Source: Zygnema cylindricum
Lineage: Eukaryota > Streptophyta > Zygnematophyceae > Zygnematales > Zygnemataceae
Direction: 5' to 3'
Length of the DNA stretch: 64,000 nucleotides
NCBI GenBank assembly: GCA_037447655.1
Contig: JBBHKE010000447.1
Span: forward strand, 186,001-250,000
Position 1 is the first letter of the stretch; each line of letters begins with the position of its first letter. Below the pieces are notes generated by a model, which did not search any database, had not been told where the DNA came from, and worked only from the letters and a program-made list of their open reading frames with translations. Positions 32,359 through 43,133 of the stretch are shown piece after piece. A program made the translations under genes and the position numbers.

Positions 32359-35300
32359 CATACGAAATTAAATTGCAGGGACAGGGACTCGCCTATGTGA
32401 ATCTGTTGCAGGCCACTCAAGCAGCCTGGGCGGCCACCCGGATGGTGGCCAATCCTACACCATGCAACACACTTTTGGACGCATGGAGACTCCTCTACAC
32501 CGAGGGAAACGAGTCTGCCATGAAAGAATTCGTGGATTTTTAGTGTTTGAAACTCCTCAAACACTCTTCAGCCGTCTTTCCAACCTATGCCAGAAGACCA
32601 AACTTTTGACAATCAATCTTCTGGCCATGGCGACCAAATATTATATCGCGGTTTGCAATTCATTCGAACCTACAGGGCAGCCCTCCCTGGACAATTAGAT
32701 TGTAAGTCAGGCAATCCACGATATCACCCCATCTCCCAAAGACAAATTGATGACTACCATGAAGCTATTTGACCACTTTGTCCACAGTGAAGCAAGAGAC
32801 AAAGTAGTCACTAGCAAGACCGGAGGAAATTTTGCAGGATTTGCCGGGGAATGGTCCTTGGACGAGGAGGAAAAGAATGAACTTCAAGCTTTGCGCAATC
32901 TTAAAGGAAAATAGGTGGCTGACAGCGCGTCAGAACCCGCCATGGGGGCAGATGACAGAGTTTTCATCTACAACTGTCTCAATTGCCAGCAAAAGGACAT
33001 GGGTGGAAAGGCTTCCCTAGGAAACTCAAACAGGAGCTTGCAATCAAACAAAAGGAATGGGAAAAAGAACGTGCTGAATGGACTCGAAAGCAGCTAGAAC
33101 GAAAACAAGGAAAAGGGGGAGAAGGATAATCACCAGTGAACAAGGAAACTTAACAACCAACTTCCCGGTCCGAAACATCAAAAATGTCTAAATCACAACT
33201 GCTGCAAATTAAGCTTCCAAAATTTGATGATGCCGGGCGTCTAACGGGTTTAGGGGAAAATACACCACCAAAGGATCTAAATGTGTAGCCCGTGACTTCA
33301 TGGGTCATCAAGAGGAACAATATTTTCGTAAAAATGGAGTCCTTAAAGAGATGATGCAGTTTGCCCTGTTCACAGGTGAAGGTGAAAACGCAGTAAATCC
33401 TCTTCCTCTTCAACTCCTCTATCCTTAGGGCCGTCGAGCCATCCTACACATGAGGAACAGGAATGAGCACCAATTATTTGGCCAAAGCTAACACCGGAAA
33501 GAATCAACCAGCAGCAGAGTCAGCAATTGGCTGCAATAGCAGCTGAATTGACTACGCTCCACTTACGATCTCCCTCTCGGGCTGCTCCTCTCATTGCAGC
33601 ACAGAGATTGTGGAAACAAAAACATGATCTGTTACAAAAGCTTACGGAGCTAGAACTTCAAGACACAACGGGTGAAAATGATGATAACTTTAAGGGATGG
33701 GATTTAGAACCCCCAAATTCCCACCATGCACGTGTTTTTTTGTCCGGAGCCTGGAATGTGGGGGTGGGAGATAGCCGCCGACAACTTCGCAATTCCACCT
33801 CGGAACAGAGAAATAACAGGCAGCAAATGGCCCAAAAGGACCACAACGAGAAGGTCACTGGACCTTTATCGTTTACTCGCCGGACAGTTATCATGAATAG
33901 CAACATCGACCTCACGATAAAACCAACTCGTCCTCCCTCTTTTCCAACAAAACCAAAACTGCCTCCTGGTTTTGAGAACTACAAGCCGCCAAGACAACTG
34001 GGCGAGAAGGCATCACTAGAAAAAGAAAGACAGGACAACCAGGATTGGTTCGAGAAATACCTGGCCGAGCGCCTGGACAACAACACTCGTGAGACTCCTC
34101 CCGCACCGGATTCAGACTCCAACAGTGAGGAGATAGGGGAAAAGAAGCTGTAAATACAACAAGAACTTGATTCTCCAATCTTATCCCCTAAGGCTAAACC
34201 TCCTTCTTTCAAACTGGCTATAATGTTAGTAACGCACCTCATGCCCTACGCACTTACCCACGTAAAAACTCTAGCGTCTTCCCACAATCTGCCAGAAGAA
34301 ATCCTCATTTAGGCTCTAAGAGAGGAAATTCATTGGGGAAGAAAAAAGGTCGCCAGGGTAATTACACCAAAAGCTATCTTTCTGTCCGCAGATCCGAAAA
34401 CCCTTATGGTGGATAGGGATTACAAAGACTTATCAGTAGCTCTTATCCTGAAGCAGACCGAGAATTTCAAGCTTAACGGGTACGGAGGGTATCATGATGG
34501 AGTGGTCGACATCGGGCGCTCCCAAACCTCATCTCTAGAGCAGATGCCAAAGAAACTCCGACGATATATCTGCCCTAACAACATATGTTTGAGTACGGTC
34601 AGCAGCGGGTGTCAGTCCGTCCATGGGATCATCAAGGCCATGGAAATTGAATTTTCCGATGACGTTGGCCAACCACTCCGGATTGAGCTCCCATTCTTGG
34701 TGGTAGAAGGTACGCAGTTTGAAATTCTTTTGGGAATGGCCACATGGACTCGGTTGAATATGGAGTTGAGTGTGTGGAAGGAGCAATGTACTGTTCTGGA
34801 CCCCGAAAATCCCGAAAGAACACAAGTGGTGGTTCCTTTGGATGTATGGAACTAGGGAAAGACCAATGTCCCTGTGTCGAGATGCTACCCCGTATAGGCA
34901 ACCTCTTCTCTATCTCCGGGGGAACTATTCGCCATCTCTACAAATATTGCGGAAGAGATTTAGCAATTTCCAATTTCCAAGTGGTGGGAAAAGGAATATC
35001 AAGACAGATGATTACAAATGGCTATCTTCGGCGGGGAGTGAATATGATTTTTTTGGCCATTTTATGAAAAGAAACAATTACCCACCCTTGATCTGGATCT
35101 TTTGAGATTTTGTCAAAAAATGAAAATTTTGACCGACAAGTGGTGTTAATGACTATTCCTACTTCATGATTCTCAATTCTTTCTCTGTTTTTGGGGATCA
35201 GTTCTGATTTGGAAGCAGTTTTAAAGTTAGGATCTAAAGTGGAATCTAATTCCGCTGTGGAGATTTCACCCGAGGCTCGAGCAGTCAGCGAGCACCCCTT

Positions 35301-35439
35301 CCAATAGCTTCACCACCTATACCTTCAGCAGCTTCCCGTGCCCGCTTTATCCAAAGCCCATAAGAGTTTGCCCCAGAATGTGGAAAATATAATGACACCT
35401 CATATAGCCAGTCAGCGAAGGGATCTGATAGTGGCAGGA
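32359..35439 (+). pseudogene. Remnant F, part 2: gag end and protease-like domain
   Basis: The stretch is a decayed polyprotein. 32359-32540 reads LQGQGLAYVNLLQATQAAWAA and stops. 33527-34153 is the longest frame (208 codons): charged and proline-rich (RPPSFPTKPKLPPGFENYKPP), with no recognised domain. 34406-34855 (149 codons) looks like a retropepsin: SSGCQSVHGIIKAMEIEF, LPFLVVEGTQFEILLGMATW, where ILLG is the C-terminal box and the DTG box is not visible. Beyond 34860 frames are broken. RT and integrase are absent before A3 begins. A gypsy integrase fragment at 42785 could be a displaced part, but this is inference. Confidence 0.45.
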
Positions 35440-36168
35440 TGGCCTTGTCATGGCTGCCTATGCTGTCCAGAGGGAGACAGACAATAGAATGGTAGATTTA
35501 CCAAAATGGTACTTGACGGACCCAAGATTTGAACCTAGTACTTGTCGTTCATCAAAGCCGTCGGTAGCCAGTAGCTTTATCCAATTAGTATGAAACCGAG
35601 GTTATGTGATATAGGGTTTGATAGCTATATAAATATTTACAGGTAGACTATTTTATTTAACGGAATGTTATTTCATAGATACAGTTTTTACTGTACGGGG
35701 TATGGAACATCTCGAAATGGATACCACGCATTTTGTTTTGAAAGCGAAACAAATATCGCGCAAGTATTTATGATGGCTACAATTGAAACCCGGATTTAAT
35801 CAAATGGCAGCAAAGAATTTCTGAGATCGCGGAATAGGATTTTGGCAGTTTGCGGCCAATGCCACATCGATTGACACGTGGCACAATCACATTGGATTAC
35901 GGCATCTGAAAGGATTACACAAACGAGTCCAAAAATGACATGTGTCGACTTGTTGGCCATGTCGTACAATGGCAGTATAGAAAGTACACTGGCACCTCTA
36001 CCTTTCTGTACGACACAGTATTATGATTGGTGCCGTGCTTCAATAGATAGAGTTTTAGAGAGAGATAGGACTTAGACCAATTTGGTAGATAGGACCCTCA
36101 CTCCTAGAGAGCTTTAGTAGAAAAAGGTCAACATTGACCCTCCATAACTTACTGCTCAAGGGAGCAAA
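35440..36168 (+). mobile_element. A3 5' LTR, left part
   Basis: Family A similarity starts within ATGGCTGCCTATGCTGTCC; the LTR start is missing. An antisense tRNA-like cassette is at about 35505-35590 and a G-box ACACGTGGC near 35875. It ends with GCAAA, one copy of the solo-LTR target duplication (36164-36168). Confidence 0.85.
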
Positions 36169-37201
36169 TGCAACTCTGAGACCTCCATAGGACATCAGAG
36201 TAGGCAGGTCACACGAAGCCTCTAGGATAACCCTGACCCCTTTGTTTTTCAACAAGAATAACTGCCACCTTGGCAAAAACAAACTATGACCACCTTCATT
36301 TTTGTGAAGGCAAGACTCCCTTGAGTCGATAGCAAAAAGAATCTCTGAATTTGCTCCCCTGAGCAGTAAGTTATAAAGGGTCAAAGTTGACCTTTTGTAC
36401 ATAAGCACTGTGGGAGAGAGGGTCCAATCTATAAAAATTTTCTAAGTCCTATCTCTCTCTAAAACTCTATCTACTAAAGTACGGCACCAATCATAATATT
36501 GTTTCGTACATAAAGGTACAGGTGCCGGTGTACTTTCTGTACGGCCATTGTACGACATGGCCAACAAGTCGACACATGTCATTTTTGGATTCGTTCCTTC
36601 AATCCCGGGAGATGTCGTAATCCAATGTGATTGCGCCACGTGGCGATTGATGTGACGACGTCCGTAAACCGCCGAAAACCCATTCCGCGATCTCGGCATG
36701 CTTCGTGGCTGTTCGATTAAGCCGGATTACAATCGTGGCCGTCATAAATACTTGCGTAATATTTGTTTCGCTTTCGAAACAAAATGCGGGATATCTGTTT
36801 CGGATTTTCTGTACGCTGTACATGACAAACAGTATCTATGTCTTAATATCCCGTTGAATGAAATAGCCTACGTGTTAACATTTAAATAACTACCAAACCT
36901 TATATCATATATCTCCGGTTTAGACTAGATGGCTAAGGCTACCGGCTACCAGCGTCTTTGGCGGACGGCAGGTACCGGGTTCAAATCGTGGGTCCGCCTT
37001 GTTCATTTTAGTAAAATCTACCATCCTAATATCTGTCCCCGTCGGGATAGCATAGGCGGCCATGGCTTTATCTCCCTCTCCAAGATTTAGTGATTGCGAC
37101 AAGTGTGGGAGCTAGAGAGAGGAGTTAGAGGCAGGCTGCCTCTGCTTCTTTTCTGCATTTTACAAAACCTAGAGAATACTAAAATAACATTTTTTTCTAC
37201 A
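36169..37201 (-). mobile_element. Solo LTR, family A (minus), nested in A3 5' LTR
   Basis: TGCAACTCTGAG...TTTCTACA, 1033 bp. It is flanked by perfect GCAAA duplications (36164-36168 and 37202-37206), and the host LTR continues on both sides in order. It is a clean insertion later reduced to one LTR. Confidence 0.95.
36929..37009 (+). other. tRNA-like cassette, best A-box copy
   Basis: ATGGCTAAGGC (36929-36939) is close to the Pol III A-box. The B-box GGTTCAAATCG is at 36978-36988, about 40 nt on. An outer stem GGCGGAC (36960-36966) pairs perfectly with GTCCGCC (36992-36998) around the T-arm, like an acceptor-T minihelix. TTTT is at 37006-37009. It lies antisense to the LTR. Confidence 0.7.
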
Positions 37202-37206
37202 GCAAA

Positions 37207-37385
37207 TTCAAAGATTTTTTTTGGTATGACTCAAGGGAGTCTTGCCTTTAGAGGGGTGAATGTGGTCAGGTTTTTGTCTTCTAGGCTTGCAGTTATTCTC
37301 GCTGAAACACAAAGTGGTCAGGGTTATCTTAGAGGCTTCGTGTGAGCTGCCAACTTTGGGGACCTATGGAGGTCTCACAATTGCA
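37207..37385 (+). mobile_element. A3 5' LTR, right part
   Basis: It continues the R/U5 region (TTCAAAGATTTTTTTTGGTATGACTCAAGGGAGTC in part) to GTTGCA. The first AGGG hairpin is split by the nested solo LTR. Confidence 0.85.
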
Positions 37386-38525
37386 GGTTATCGGCCCACC
37401 CTCTAGGGTGCCGATCTTCAATGGAACTGTCTTCATATACAAGGAAAGTAAGATGATAGAGCTCTATGTGAGAAACGGTTTTGGGGAATAGTGAGTGGAC
37501 GGTGAGGTGTCTATCTTGTCTAGGGATACCTTTAGGGTATACAAGAAGAAGATTCTCAGAGATGCAGATCCATCTCCAACGGAGGAGACAAAGGAAGGGG
37601 GGGTGGTGGACAAAGGAAAAGAGAAGGAGACGGTTACACCAATAGCAACTGGTTCGACATTCATGTCACCTATTCCGAAGAATGACGAGAATGATACTGA
37701 TACCTGGGACTACAACAATATGGCGGCAAAACACTTCATCCTCCGCCATCTTGCTCAAGGGCTTGAATCTTCTCATTTACATGTAGTGAGGGCATTCGAT
37801 ATTTGGGTGGCTTTCATAGAGATGTACTGAAGTGGTAAGATTCAGCAACAGAAGTTGGCTGATCAGAAAATAGATGCATATGTATACAAGGGGGGGAAGA
37901 TGTTGGATTTTTGTAATGAGCTTGCAACACTTTTTATGGAGCTAGAGAGTGCTTGACACGTTGAAACTGAAAAGATGAAGATGAAGATTAAATGCTTGCT
38001 GATGAAGTAACTGGATGAGTTCGAGAATATAGTCAACCGTGTGCAGGACTTATTGGACTAAAGGTGGATATGGAATTCAGTGGTAGAGATGATTCTCGTT
38101 CGGAAGAATACGATTAAGATCCGGAGGGGAGTAAAGAGTGGGCAAACCTTGGGAGCTGGGACCGATTGGAGGAATAATGATTATAGGAAACCAATTGGAA
38201 ATTATAAAAGGGGGGGGCAGAAAAATTAGACTTACGAGTTTGGACCAAGGACTCCCAAGGGTTTGTGCCACTTTTGTAAGAAACCAAGGAACTATATGGT
38301 GGAGTGCACTAAGCTAACGAGCTGCAATTAAAAGAGGGGCAGACCGGTGGAGCCCTGAAAGGAAAGAAAAAGGCCCTTGTGACATAGGTACATGAGGTGG
38401 AATACGAGGACGAGGACAATGAACTCCTATTGGATGAGGAGTTGGAAGTGAGAAATGAGGTCAAAATTCCACGAAAGCAGAATGAACTTTTGGTGGATTG
38501 AAATGTGAAGCAGACTAGATTGTAG
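37386..38525 (+). pseudogene. A3 gag with altered primer site
   Basis: The primer site reads GGTTATCGGCCCACC (37386-37400): the gag ATG is ATC. A matching C-to-G change in the downstream arm (CCGAT for CCCAT, 37411-37415) keeps the local hairpin paired. Gag follows: 37495-37830 reads KEKETVTPIATGSTFMSPIP and MAAKHFILRHLAQGL, then stops at EMY*SGKIQQQ. The zinc knuckle reads CHFCKKPRNYMVEC, with the zinc-binding histidine replaced by asparagine. It is non-functional. Confidence 0.8.
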
Positions 38526-39652
38526 ATTCAGGTGCCTCTATGCACACGTGTAAGGATAAAGACATGTTCACTAAGATAAGAAAGATTCCTACCCTAGAGA
38601 TAGAGTACGCGGTTGGGAAGATAGTCACTACTACTCTTGTAGGATCGGTAGATCCAAAAGTGTTAGTAGAAGGGAAGACGTCGATACGAACATTCTCACA
38701 TGTGTTGTTTATTCAGGAGCTGAAAAAAAACCTCATCTCTACGTTTGTATTAAATGATAAGGGTTTTGATTGTAGCACTAGGAAAGGAGTCTTTACTACT
38801 AGCTTTGAGGAGGTAGTTTATTTCACTGCTGAAAAAGGTAGCCAATGGATGTTTAGGTTGATTTTACGCAATGAAAAAAAGAAACTTTATAATGTTGGTG
38901 TTCATGATATTATGTTGTGGCATAAGAGGTTTGGGCTTATAAATCTAGATAAATTAAGAGAGATGAAAAATATGGGAGTAGTGGAAGGGATTCAATTCGG
39001 TGAGAGTGAGAATCTAAGTGATTGTAGTGGATGTGCTCAAGGTAAAGCACACAGGTTACCCCTCCCAAAAACTTTCACCTATAAGGGAGAAAAGATTCTA
39101 GATTTAGTACACACAGATATTTGGGGGCCGGCCAAAGTGCCCTCACCCGGGGGGAAAAGATTTATGATGACTATCATTGATGATTGGTCTCGGTATTCCA
39201 AGGTGTATTTTTTGAAAAATAAGTCAAAGGCTCAGGAATGTTTTAAACAATATAAAACATGGAGTGAAAAACTCCATGAAACCACAATCAAGAGAGTAAG
39301 GAGTGACAATGGTGGAGAGTATACCTCTAACCAGTTTGAGGATTTTATGAGAGAACATGGAGTGCAACACCAAAAGACAGTTCCTAAAGATCCTGAGCAG
39401 AATGGTGTAGCTGAAAAATCAAATATAGCACTGAGTGATAGTGCTAGGAGTATGTTGTCAGATAAGAAGATAGGAAAAAAGTTTTGGGCCGAAGCAATGA
39501 ACTGTGAAAATTATCTCAAAAATACAGTTCTTACTTCGGAAGTAAAAGGCCAAACACCCTTTGAGAGATGGACTGGCCAAAAACCAGATGTTTCACACTT
39601 AAATGTTTTCGGTAGTCAAGTGTTCAATTTAGACACATATCGGTCAAACTAG
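38526..39652 (+). pseudogene. A3 protease and integrase
   Basis: An open run of 370 codons starts at 38540 just after the intact retropepsin site VDSGAS. It includes the protease body (TTTLVGSVDPKVLVEGKTS), then the GAG-pre-integrase zinc finger, where the second histidine is lost (HKRFGLIN for HKRLGHVN) and CSGC is kept. The integrase core has all three acidic residues: HTDIWGP, RSDNGGEYTSN and DPEQNGVAE. It ends at a stop in the C-terminal region (DTYRSN*), where A5 continues NWKLDP. Confidence 0.88.
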
Positions 39653-41736
39653 AAGTTAGATCCAAAAGGGAAACCATAATATCTACTAGGATATGACAAC
39701 GATGTAAAAGGATATAGAGTTTATGATCTCAAGAGAGAAGATATAATCCTAATGAAGCATCTACTGGTTATGAATGAAGGGAAATCTATAGATCCCTTTA
39801 AGCATACAAAGACAGTTAGAATCAGATTTGAGTTAGAAAATTCAGATGACTTTGAGCTTCCTAACTATCTAAGATTTCAAGAAGATGATGATCTTACAGG
39901 TATAGATCAGATCGAGAAGGAGCGAAATGTGGAACCCCTAGTATTAACTCCAAAGGAAGCGGAAGACGTGGTGGAAATTGACTTGGAAGCAAAGGATAGG
40001 GGAGAAGTAGAAACTGTTCAGAAGATTCAAAGGGAGACATCTATTCCGATTACCGAGTTTGAGGGAGGAAGAAGAAGCAGCAAAAGAATACAAGAGAGAC
40101 AAGTTAACAATCAGGTAACCAAACTTTCTCACCCCGATGAACCTCAAACTTATAATGAGGCAATGACTTGTCTTGAGAGAAACCAATGGAAGACAACCAT
40201 TATTGAGGAGATGGGCTTGATTATGGCGGCCGATACATGGGAATTGGTGGATTATCCTTTGACAGGAAGCCAATTGGGTGTAAGTGGTTATTTAAACTGA
40301 AACTCTACCCGGATAACACCATTGAGTGCTATAAGGCTCGGTTAGTGGCGAAAGGATTTACCTAGAAAGAGGGAATTGACTACGAGGAGATATTTGCCCC
40401 GGTCGTCAGGTTTCCCTTTGTCCAGATAATTCTCTGTCTGGCGGCAACAAAAGACATGGTAGTACATTAGATAGACATCAAGACAGCCTTCCTACATGGA
40501 GAGTAGGAAAAGGAGATTTTTATGCGACAACCCGAATGATTTGTGGAGCTAGGGGAGGAGAGCATGGTATGGCGATTGATCAAATCTTTGTATGGGCTAA
40601 AATAGGCGCCCTCACAATAGAATTAAAAGCTTGATGAGTTTCTTACAGGTTTGGGATATATTCAGATCAGCTCAGATCACTCAATTTATTTGTTTGAAGA
40701 TGAGGAAAGAACTAATTTTATCGAAATTTATGTTGATGATTTGCTTGTTTTAAGCAAATATATGGATAAAATTAATAAGTTGAAAAATGATCTAAAAGGA
40801 AGATTTGAGATAAATGATATGGGAGAAGCAAGGTATATTTTGTTAATTCAGGTAGAGAGAGACAAAGATAGAAAGATAATAATATTAACTCAGAAGGAAG
40901 CCATTGGAAACATATTAGAGAGATTCCAAATGGACAAGGCTAATAGTTCTACCACTCCAACGGAACTAAAGAAGGGAAGTGAGGGGAGTGTGGAAGAGGG
41001 AGTTATAATCTTGGATGATGAGTTAGGCCCTGAAGAGAAAATATTTATGCAGACAATTCCTTATGGGCAAATAGTGGGCACCCTAATATATTTCATGAAT
41101 TGTACCCGGCCGGACATAGCCGCAACTATAGGAGTACTAAGTACGAGTCTGAATGCTCCCACTAAGAAGAATTTGGAGGGAGCTAAGAGAGTCCTTAGAC
41201 ATCTCATAGGGACTAGAGATCTATGGTTTCATTTGGGTGGGAACAGTACTGACATCACCACTTGGAGTGATGCCAGCTATCAGGATACTCCCATGAGGAG
41301 ATACACGTCTGGATATGTATTGTATATGGGTGATGGGGCTTGCTACTGGAGTTGAAGCAACAAAAGGTCATTGCTCAATCCACCATGGAGGCTGAGTACA
41401 TGGCTTCTTGCTCTGCTGTAAAATAATTAATGTGGGTCAAGTCTTGACTTGGTGAGCTTGGTTGTATTAAGAGTAGTGCCCAAAAGGTGTTTTGTGATAA
41501 TCAGGCAGCCATTGCCATTTCTGCTAATCCTAAACATCACTTTAAAGCCAAACACATGGAGATTAGACTTATCTTTGTTAGGGAGAAAGTAGAAAACAAG
41601 ATAATCAATTTGGAGTATAAACTTGATAGTGAAATGGTAGCAGATATGATGACCAAACCTGTGCCTTCCCTTAAACTAGTTTTATGCAGGGAGAAGAGTG
41701 GTCTTAAATTAAAGAGTGACTACAAAATAAGGGGAG
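39653..41736 (+). pseudogene. A3 RT and RNase H
   Basis: 39752-40300 covers the spacer and RT start (SSKRIQERQVNNQVTKLS, TWELVDYP). Frames break near 40290-40640 with about five stops. 40651-41355 (234 codons) contains the intact catalytic box YVDDLLVLSK near 40730 and the RNase H start TTWSDASYQDTPMRR. 41487-41741 covers the RNase H end (FCDNQAAIAIS) and the basic tail. The polypurine tract AAAATAAGGGGAG precedes the 3' LTR. Confidence 0.88.
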
Positions 41737-42784
41737 TGTAGAAATTAAAGGTTCTTTTAGTATTTTATAGGTTTTGTAAAAGATAAAATGCAGATAAGCA
41801 GTAGAGGGAGTTTGCCTCTCACTCCTCTCTCCTGCTCCCACACATGTTGTAGTCACTGAAAGTTGGAGAAAGAGATAGGGCCATGGCTCCCTATGATATC
41901 TAGAGGGAGACAGGCAGTAGATTGATAGATTTACCAAAATGGTATTTGACGGACCTAGTATTTGAACCTAGTACATGCCGTCCGTCAAAGCCGCCGGTAG
42001 CCAGTAGCTTTATCCAATTAGTCTGAGACCAAGGTTATGTGATGTAGGGTTTGATAGCTATATAAATATTTACTCGTAGACTATTTCATTTAACGAAATA
42101 TTAGAACATAGATATAGTTTGTATTGTACAAGGTACGGAACATCTTGAAATAGATACCACGCATTTTGTTTTGAAAGCGAAACAAATATCGCGCAAGTAT
42201 TTATAAAGGCTACGATTCAAACCCATATTTAATCCAACTGCCGCAAAGAATTTCTGAGATCCCATAATATGACTTTTGGCGGTTTGCGGTCAACGCCACG
42301 TCGATTGACACGTGGCACAATCACATTGGATTACGGCATCTCAAAGGATTACACAAACGAGTCCAAAAATGACATGTGTCGACTTGTTGGCCATGTCGTA
42401 CAATGGCAGTATAGAAAGTACACCGGCACCTCTACCTTTCTGTACGACACAGTATTATGATTGGTGCCGTGCTTCAATAGATAGAGTTTTAGAGAGAGAT
42501 AAGACTTAGAAAAATTTGGTATATATGACCCTCACTCCAAGAGAGCTTTTGTACAAAAATGTCAAATTTGACCCTCCATAACTTACTACTCCAAGGAGAA
42601 AATTGAGAGATTCTTTTTGCTATCGACTCAAGGGAGTCTTCCCTTCACACGGGTGAAGGTCGTGAGAGTTTTTTTTCTTCCAGGGTGGCAGTTATTCTTG
42701 CTGAAACACAAAGGGGTCAGGGTTATTCTAGAGGCTTCATGTGAGCTGCCTACTCTGAGGACCTATGGAGGTCTCAGAGTTACA
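41737..42784 (+). mobile_element. A3 3' LTR
   Basis: TGTAGAAATTAAAGG...GAGTTACA, 1048 bp. A G-box/ABRE form ACACGTGGC is at 42308-42316. Hairpins GACTC-AAGG-GAGTC and CTTCAC-ACGG-GTGAAG occur near 42624-42660. Confidence 0.93.
41945..41989 (-). other. tRNA-like minihelix in A3 3' LTR
   Basis: The outer stem TTTGACGGAC/GTCCGTCAAA is 10 bp and perfect (41945-41954 with 41980-41989). It encloses a T-arm with CTAG/CTAG stem at 41955-41971. The A-box-like TGGATAAAGC lies upstream on the minus strand near 42015. Confidence 0.7.
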
Positions 42785-43133
42785 CGAGCAGAAATGGACC
42801 ACTTCTATGGTCACTTGATCTTATTGGTGTTACGGGTTGCGGACTCAACTCAACCTAATTGTGCAAACTTGCTCTTCATGCGTTCGAATTAAAGCAGCTT
42901 TTGACAAAAAGGGTGGAACCGAGCTTCATTCTCTTCCCATCCGGGGGATGTTTTATCGATGGTCTCTGGATATTTTGGGGCCTGTTGCGACCAACAGACG
43001 GGGGAAATACTTTGTGTTGGTCATGATCGAACATTTTTCAAAATTGATAGAGTTGGTGGTTTTGCACTGAAAGGAGTCCACGTCAATTGCCGATTCTTTT
43101 TTGCAAAGTGTGTTGTCACAATTTGGGGCGCTG
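42785..43133 (+). pseudogene. Ty3/gypsy integrase fragment
   Basis: About 115 codons in one main frame: CQTCSSCVRIKAAF (end of the zinc finger), then ELHSLPIRGMFYRWSLDILGP with the first catalytic aspartate, and KYFVLVMIEHFSKLIEL. After one stop it continues KESTSIADSFLQSVLSQFGA. It is cut by A4 on the right and follows the A3 3' LTR on the left. It differs from the chromovirus integrase (VVDYLTKMAHFLP), so it belongs to another gypsy lineage, possibly F. Confidence 0.8.

Larger units (their letters stand above)
35440..42784 (+). mobile_element. Copia element A3
   Basis: Its 5' LTR lacks about the first 140 bp, and a solo LTR (36169-37201) is nested inside it. The internal region runs 37386-41736 and the 3' LTR 41737-42784. 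Flanks show no target duplication because the 5' end is lost. Its integrase frame is long and its RT box is intact, but gag and RT carry many stops. Confidence 0.87.

Noticed and set aside
27361-35439. Endogenous pararetrovirus (caulimovirid) origin of F
   Set aside because: I saw no movement protein, RT or coat-protein zinc finger of that type. A gypsy-like gag and protease is the simpler reading, though unproven.
36929-37009. A genuine host tRNA gene in the LTR
   Set aside because: The 7-bp acceptor arm does not pair at the proper distance upstream of the A-box, no standard anticodon arm can be placed, and the motif recurs in every LTR. It is tRNA-like, not a tRNA gene.
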